Source: Anseranas semipalmata (taxonomy: Eukaryota > Chordata > Aves > Anseriformes > Anseranatidae). From it: a stretch of DNA of 64,000 bases. The DNA is taken from positions 88,773-152,772 of the forward strand of contig VXAA01004303.1 of NCBI GenBank assembly GCA_013399115.1, given 5' to 3'. Position numbers and translations under genes: made by a program. The notes under the pieces are model-generated. The model saw only the letters and a list, made by a program, of their open reading frames with translations. It searched no databases and was not told the DNA's origin. Position 1 is the first letter of the stretch. Every line of letters starts with the position of its first letter. Below are positions 58,001-64,000 of the stretch, piece by piece.

Positions 58001-59327
58001 TGGAATAGGTCTACGGACAGTAGTTCTAGCCGTGTGCCTGTTCACAGACCTTCCCTTCGCTCTGCTCACTGCCCATATGGAAAAGATCACGTCTGTGCTC
58101 CCTGCTGCAATGGGATGCAACTGGGAACACGGCTGAGACAACGTGAAACTCCCTTTACAGCAGCCTGCACAGGCAGCTCTGCGATGCACTTTGCTGCTGC
58201 TCTGAGACGGATGCAGCGTGTTGATGAGCCACCAGTGGACACACACAACGTGCACACTCCTGTCAATGCATGAGAATCAGTAGTTCTGTTAAGTGATAGT
58301 CTTCAGGGCAGGGGAAATCTGGTAAAACACAGGCTGAGGACAGTGGCAATCTTGTTGTTCAAAGGACTTTGGGCTGGGACCTGCAATGTGGATGTCCTGG
58401 GTTTAAGGAGCTGCTCTCAGCCATGTAACACTACTCGCCAGTCCCTGCACTGCTGCCCTGGTATCCCCAAAGGAGGTGTAGGTGTCCAGGGACCTGCAGC
58501 ACGAGCACGAGAGTACTTGCAGGTTCCTGCAGAGCACACCAAGGACGGGACCCCTGCACAGTTAGTCCCCGGCCAGATCCTGTTCTGCTGCCCTTCCCTG
58601 AAGGTGACGCTTGGATCCAAACATCCAACAGGGACGCCCTCTGCAATAGCAGATCTGCAGGCAGGCTGGTGGTAATGCTTCAGAAGCAGAAGGGCCAGGA
58701 CAGGACCACATCTTCCCATATCTGCTGGGACACTGGACACAGGGACAAGTCCCACATCAGCTCCCAGTGTCCAAACCACCTTTTTAATGTGGCAAAGCCA
58801 CACAGAAGACTAGAGTTAGCATCATCCCAGAGCAGTGCACAGGACGTGCCCCCTTCTGCCACCACTGCTTGGAGAGTCCCTGTCTCATGCTCCAATCCTG
58901 AACATCTGGAGACAGCCCCGAGGACTCAGCCTCTCCTTTCCCTGGTGCAGGGACAGATATGTCTTTGCGTGGATGCTGGCTAAGGTCAGCCCTGACAGCC
59001 TGGACGGCCCCTGGTTGATTTGTGTTCCTCCAGCAGAACTGAATTCCAAGTCTGGAGGAAAGCAGAACGCCTGCCCCACGGCTCCCACAGCCCAGCTGCT
59101 TGTAAAGGAAACCTAACGAGCATTTACACGGCCCATAAACAGGACGTGAGCGGGCGTCCTGCCGGCGGGGAGCTGGGGAGCGGGCGGGAGGGGCGAGGGA
59201 AGGGCTGGTACTCACTGCACAAGAAGCAGGACTTATGGAAGCTGCTGCCTTCACATTGCACCTCCTCGGCGAAGTACACCGCCTTCTGGCACACGCCACA
59301 CTTCTTCCCTCCACCCCAGTTCGGCAT
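52062..59327 (-). CDS. CSRP1: cysteine and glycine-rich protein 1 (two LIM domains), 5 coding exons
   Basis: LIM-only adaptor that binds zyxin and alpha-actinin on actin filaments, and acts with SRF/GATA factors in smooth muscle. Coding exons: 59327-59216, 55094-54926, 54164-54038, 52548-52455, 52138-52062. They total 579 nt, 192 residues plus stop; human has 193. It begins [22 protein letters not shown]1 runs from C10 through FHKSC and EEIYCKSC and is followed by [17 protein letters not shown], the glycine-rich region with a nuclear-targeting motif. LIM2 begins [18 protein letters not shown], has [12 protein letters not shown] and DGEIYCKGC, and is followed by [18 protein letters not shown] at the end. 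Zinc-binding Cys/His spacing is intact in both domains. Exon phases and lengths (169, 127 and 94 nt) follow the vertebrate CSRP pattern. The first coding exon has a single base of leader before the ATG. Confidence 0.97.
55095..59215 (-). other. CSRP1 intron 2
   Basis: About 4.1 kb with no recognised repeat or exon. Vertebrate CSRP1 intron sequence can carry smooth-muscle regulatory sites, but I see no convincing cluster. Confidence 0.5.
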
Positions 59328-59328
59328 C

Positions 59329-62300
59329 CTGCGGAGAAAGAATGGGCAGAAACTGTTTGTTGTTTGCATCGATTCGCGGGGCTGCTAATTAGCGGAATTA
59401 GCGGAAGCCAGGATGCCCAGGGGACCCACTGTTACTGCAGCCAGCAACATGGGCACCCAGGGACGCACCCGTCCTGGAAGCTGCAGGAGCTCGTGGCTCC
59501 TTTCTGTGCAAGGGAAGGGGAGGAAGAGGGTGATGATGAGGAACGGCGCTGACAGAGGCACCCAGTGATACCGCCGTACACAGGGGGCTCTGGCACCGTG
59601 TCCCCCCTGGTTTCCCTGCCCTGCGCCCGCCTGGCCAGCTGCTCACACCTTCTTGGGCATCTCAGTCTGCTCCAGGGCTGCAGGAACAGTACGAAGGCCA
59701 GGAAACCAGCAGCCCCAGGGACACAGGACAAAAACCTGAGCACTACCACGCAGCTCCTTGGCAGGATATAAATGCTTCTACTCCTCCCTCCTCTTTCCTG
59801 AAATGTCTCTGGTGAGACATGATCAAGAGGCCCCTTTATCTTCAAATCTGCAGATAACCCCAAAATATTACAAGAGGCTAACACAAGTGGCTGGCCCCCA
59901 ACCCAGCCTTGATATTTTTGAAGACCGGGCCAACAGAAACCTCAAGACACTCAAAACCAACAAAGTCCTGCAAGAAGATGCTGAGGTAGGCCAGCTGGCT
60001 GAGTGTGGCCAAGAGGAGACTAAGGAAGACCTAGTGGCAACCTAGGGCAGTTACAAAGACATCAAAACCAAACACTTTCTGGTGGTGCCCAGTGGTATAA
60101 GAAGGGTCCATGGGCACAAGCTGCAGCCTGGGAGGTCTCCAGAGGCCTCTCCCCATCAACACCTCCATAATTCTCCATCCTGCTTCTACACGGCAACAGG
60201 CAGCAGAAGCCACCTTCCCCTTTCCAGCCTCCTGAAAAGGAGGACGAGGTCCCCAAAACCAAGCAGCATTTGCACTCTACACCACCCGAGCCGGGTGCCA
60301 GCCCACCGCGCGCGTGGGATCTCACGGCGGGTGCTGGGTCGGGAGCTGTTTGGGTGTGATCGCGGCAGCCAGGAAGCCTTTTCTTAACGCCCTGCAGGCT
60401 GGGCTTCCCACCACGGCGGCGGTGCCAAATCCCTCCCTTTCAGCCAGATCACTGCAGTCCCGGCCTTTGCATTGCCTTAAAAGGGCACGAAGCGTTTCTG
60501 TGGAAAGCGCGTTATTTTGTTATTTCCCCCTGCCCTGGCAGGAGGGCTCCACCAGGTTCAGGAGCTTCCTTGGGGGGCAGAAACAGCCAGGGCAGCCCCC
60601 GCCAGCCCGGGCAGTGGAGATGACACTGCTGCCATCGCTCCCTGCTCCGCAGCCGGGCATCGGCAGGCGCGCTCAGGGACACGCTGCCGCCTGCTTTGGG
60701 GCCAGCTGTTCCTGTTTGCCTCCACCACACATTTTTTTGTTTGTTTTTTTTTTTCCCTTTACAGCAGCAGCAAAGGAAGAAGCTTTGTTTGTCCCCAACA
60801 GCAGGGTTCATCCACCCAAACCAAGACACCTGCAGCAGAGATGCCCTTCTCCGAGCTGCCTGTTGGTCCGCGGGGGACAGAAGGTGCTCCTAGGTGAAGC
60901 TCATCTGGTGTCTGCCCCAGGGGGAGTTCAGGCCCTCGTGCTGCTGATTTTCCTCCATCTGCCATGGGAAGATTAGAGGTGACGCCAAGCAGTGTAAGCA
61001 ATGTGGCTGTGACTTGGGCAGGGGAATCCCAGCAGCACAGAGGCAGCCCTGGAAAAGCCACGTGAACGGGTCCCCAGGTAGGATGGGTCATCTGTGGAGA
61101 ACCAGTTTGTCCTGGGGATACACGGGCTTGTGACAGTGACAGCAGGGCACAGAGAAAGCTCGAGAAAAGATCTGAGTCAATGGGAATCCCCTCTCAGTCC
61201 ACAGCATACAGGGGCACATGCTGACAGCCCAGCGGGCTGCAAGGGAGACTGAAAAGCAGCTTATGCTACAGCTCGGTATTGGCAGGAAAACCAGAAAAAT
61301 AGGGATGCTTCCCAAATGCTGTGAAGCATCCTGCTCACGGAGCCTGGGACCTGCACCAGCTGTCTCAGCCCTAAAAGCAAAATCCTCACACTAGCCATCT
61401 AGATAGACCCATCATGCCAGCTCCCTAATTAATGACTGCTCTAAGAGATCTCAGAGGCTTTGCGATCATTTCCACATTTTTCAGAGTGCTTTGTGCCGTG
61501 GAGCTGATCGTCATATTCTGTCCAATTACAACACTTAATGACCGCAGTCGCACTTCTCCAATTCACTATCGGGCCCACCCAGAATGAGGAACACGAGGGG
61601 ACAGTCCTGCAGCCAAAGACCTTGCTGAGCATGGGCAAGAGAGAGACCCAGAGCTGTCTAAACCTGGGCTTTAAGGGAAAGCAGGAAGCAGCTGAAGCCA
61701 AGCCAGCAGACAGGAGGAACACACAGACTGTCACCCTCTCCTTACAGGGGCTGGAGAGATCACTGTGCTCACGTCACTCGCCCCGAAGCTGACGACCACC
61801 ACTTCACCTGCCCGGGTTTTAACCGCGAGAGCGAGCGCGGCACCCGCCGCAGGGTGAACGCGGTGTCACTGCTGCGGAGCGCTCACAGCAGGGCAGGTTC
61901 TGGCCTTGCACCCTCCAGTGAACTTTACCTGCAGCCCCCGGGATGTCAGTGCAATCGTTCGTGCTTCTGCAGCAGCTGGAAAACCATTCCCAGGTACATG
62001 CCCGGTTGTTGCACTGAAAAACCCCTGCAGTAATTAGTCACAGAGCGCTCAGTTTGTGCGTGGAGGAGATCACTATGGAACAGGAGACTCAAGCTGGCCT
62101 ATGGCAAAGGTTCTTTTTTTTTTTTTTGCAATGAGAGCATTAACACAAGTGGATGGCAGGAAAGCACCAGTGCTGCACAAAATTCACTCTTGCCGATATT
62201 CACACCAGTTCATGCGGGATTATTGCATGGCCTGGCAAAGGGACAAGCCAAAGGGAGGAAACCACAGCCAGAGCCCCAGGCCCTGGGGTGTGATTACCGC

Positions 62301-63930
62301 CTTCCAGTTAGAGAGCAGCTGGCATAACCGTAACACGAGCATTTATTTGAAGCAGGAGGCACCTGGAGAGAGCACGGGCAGAGCAGAAAGGAATCAGCTC
62401 ATGGAGATGCAAGCTGGAACCGTCCCCCATACCCTCATGTCATCAGCAGTGACACAAGGAGACTTTGGGCTGCCAACAGTGTAAACGAGGATAAATGAAC
62501 GTTTTTCACGATACAGTGGTGTTGAACTGGTGAGCAAGAGGAGAACAGGGCCCCGAGGCCTGCGAGCACTGGGACGCAGCAAAACACTGAGCATCACAGT
62601 GAAAAACTGACCCAGGAGCAGCAGCTGTATCAGATCAGACACCAATGAGGGCTTTGCCTGGATGGCAGGGGAGAAGGTCAGGGGGGTCCGAGGCGAAGAG
62701 CGACCCTCACAGATGGTGTGCGTACCCAGTGCCACCAGTACCCGAAGCAGGACGGTCGGGTGTTACTTCTGCTGCTGCCACAAGGCAGGTCTTCAGGTCT
62801 GCTGTGCAGGGACGGGGCCAGCGCCGCGCTGAGCCTGCTGCCATACATGGGTATTTGTGAGCGCTCGCCCACCGCGACGAGGGCTCAGCGACTGCAACGT
62901 GCCTGCGGAGCTCCATGCTACTGCCTGCTGCTCACACAGCACCCAGGCTGTGGTTACAAACCTGAAAGTCTCCTATCACAACTGGGCATTCAACTGATTT
63001 GTCAAAGAAAACCCCGACTTTATCCAGAACAAAAGCCAAGAGCATTTTCAGTATGTTCAGGCATGCTAAGACTTCTGCAGGAATCAAAATCCCTAATTTG
63101 ACCCAGCTCACTCTAGGTTTTGCAAGCCTTTTTGCCCCATCGGTCACATCCTCAGCACACTGTGCTTCCTCCCAGCAGCGGGGAGCAGAGCTTGGGGGCC
63201 TGGCAGATGGGAGACGCCAGCTGCGAGCCCCGGGCACAAGGAAGGGACCACGCCGCCTGCGCTGTCTCTCAACGCCCAAGCAGCCGGGTGCTGAGCAGCG
63301 CGTCCTGCCCAGGGCTTGGGGTGGTCCCACGAGCCCCTTCCAGCCTCGCCACCCAAACCAGGAGGCGCGGGGGCCAAGCCGATCTCGCACCTAACGCCAT
63401 TTCAGCACTCGCGCCTTGTCGCCCAGCCCAGCGCTCCCCGCGTCCCAGCACAGCGCTGCTTCCTCGAGAGGTGCGCAGCACTTCCGAGCAGCTGCTGCTG
63501 AGCTCCAGCTTCCCCGCGAGGCTTCCCCAGCGAGCACCGCCACTTGGCAGCACCCGCTCGTTTCGCCAAGCGCTAATTAACGCCCTCTCCTACGCGCTGG
63601 TCCCGCTGCCAGCTCCGAGGATCTGAAGCTGTGCTCCAGCGTGTCCAGCCAGGTCCTCGGCGATGTGACTCTCTTCTCACACGGGTGTGCGTGGATGGAG
63701 AGGATCTGGCTGGCTCCCCGAGACTCACCCAGGCTGAGAGGTGAAGCGGCGGCAGAGCGAGGGGACCGGAGCGCGGGCCCCCTCCCGCAGCATGGGACCC
63801 CGGGCGGAGGCCGGCACCAGGGCCCGGCTGGGGAAGTTCCCCAGCCCCGGGGCCAGGCTTTGGCTTCCACCTTGGGCGCCCCCCCCCCTCCACACGCGGC
63901 GTCGCGGGACCGACCCGCGGGCGGCCGTAC
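59329..63930 (-). other. CSRP1 intron 1
   Basis: About 4.6 kb between the predicted leader exon and the start-codon exon. It contains short T tracts near 60741-60754 and 62113-62127. No exon is recognised. Confidence 0.5.
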
Positions 63931-64000
63931 CCGGAGCATCTGCGCCGGGAGCTCCCCGGGGGCCTCCGCGGAGCGGGGCGGGAGCCGCCCGGAGGAGGAG
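63640..64000 (-). promoter_or_regulatory. CSRP1: CSRP1 promoter CpG island and candidate exon 1
   Basis: GC content and CpG density rise sharply up to the right edge. On the minus strand a possible leader exon ends CTCCGG|GTACGG, with exon sequence from 63931 upward running off the window. The coding start is in exon 2, so no protein is affected. Exon 1 and the start site are inferred and may lie partly outside. Confidence 0.4.

Overview
The window is vertebrate nuclear DNA, almost certainly from a bird. It has split genes with GT-AG introns, several CR1 retroposons ending in the octamer typical of avian CR1, compact GC-rich intergenic DNA, and exons that read as the avian forms of known proteins. 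No bacterial, viral or CRISPR feature was found. I can place the sequence in birds but not name the species: the muscle exons resemble chicken, with small differences.

Five protein-coding genes are recognised, all on the minus strand. From high to low coordinate they are CSRP1 (coding 59327-52062), PHLDA3 (47570-46651), TNNI1 (37527-32583), LAD1 (25033-14620) and TNNT2 (11017-1926). This is the same gene order as human chromosome 1q32 (CSRP1-PHLDA3-TNNI1-LAD1-TNNT2). The exon chains of TNNT2 (16 coding exons, 300 residues), TNNI1 (7 coding exons including a 4-nt microexon, 187 residues), CSRP1 (5 coding exons, 192 residues), LAD1 (10 coding exons, 420 residues) and PHLDA3 (2 coding exons, 157 residues) were rebuilt by hand. 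All close in frame with consensus or near-consensus splice sites.

Layout: 1-1680 is downstream of TNNT2 and holds a CR1 copy. 1680-13050 is TNNT2, with an assembly gap in its last intron. 13050-13540 is a very short spacer holding the TNNT2 promoter with two M-CAT boxes. 13540-25100 is LAD1, with CR1 copies in introns. 25.1-31.9 kb is intergenic with old LINE debris and one internally deleted CR1. 31.9-40.9 kb is TNNI1, with a CR1 in intron 2. 41-44.5 kb is intergenic, AT-richer in part, with poly-T and poly-A tracts and a 20-N gap. 44.5-47.6 kb is PHLDA3. 47.6-51.7 kb is GC-rich intergenic DNA with a short minisatellite. 51.7-64 kb is CSRP1, with the promoter CpG island at the right edge.

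Functionally, TNNT2 and TNNI1 encode two subunits of the troponin complex on the striated-muscle thin filament. CSRP1 is a LIM-only actin-cytoskeleton adaptor, LAD1 is an anchoring-filament-associated protein of epithelia, and PHLDA3 is a small PH-domain protein known as a p53-induced Akt antagonist. I see no undescribed system. The most notable points are the TNNI1 microexon, the conserved architecture of TNNT2 exon 5 and its intronic UG/CUG block, the approximately 0.5-kb LAD1-TNNT2 spacer, and CR1 copies that are nearly identical to one another.
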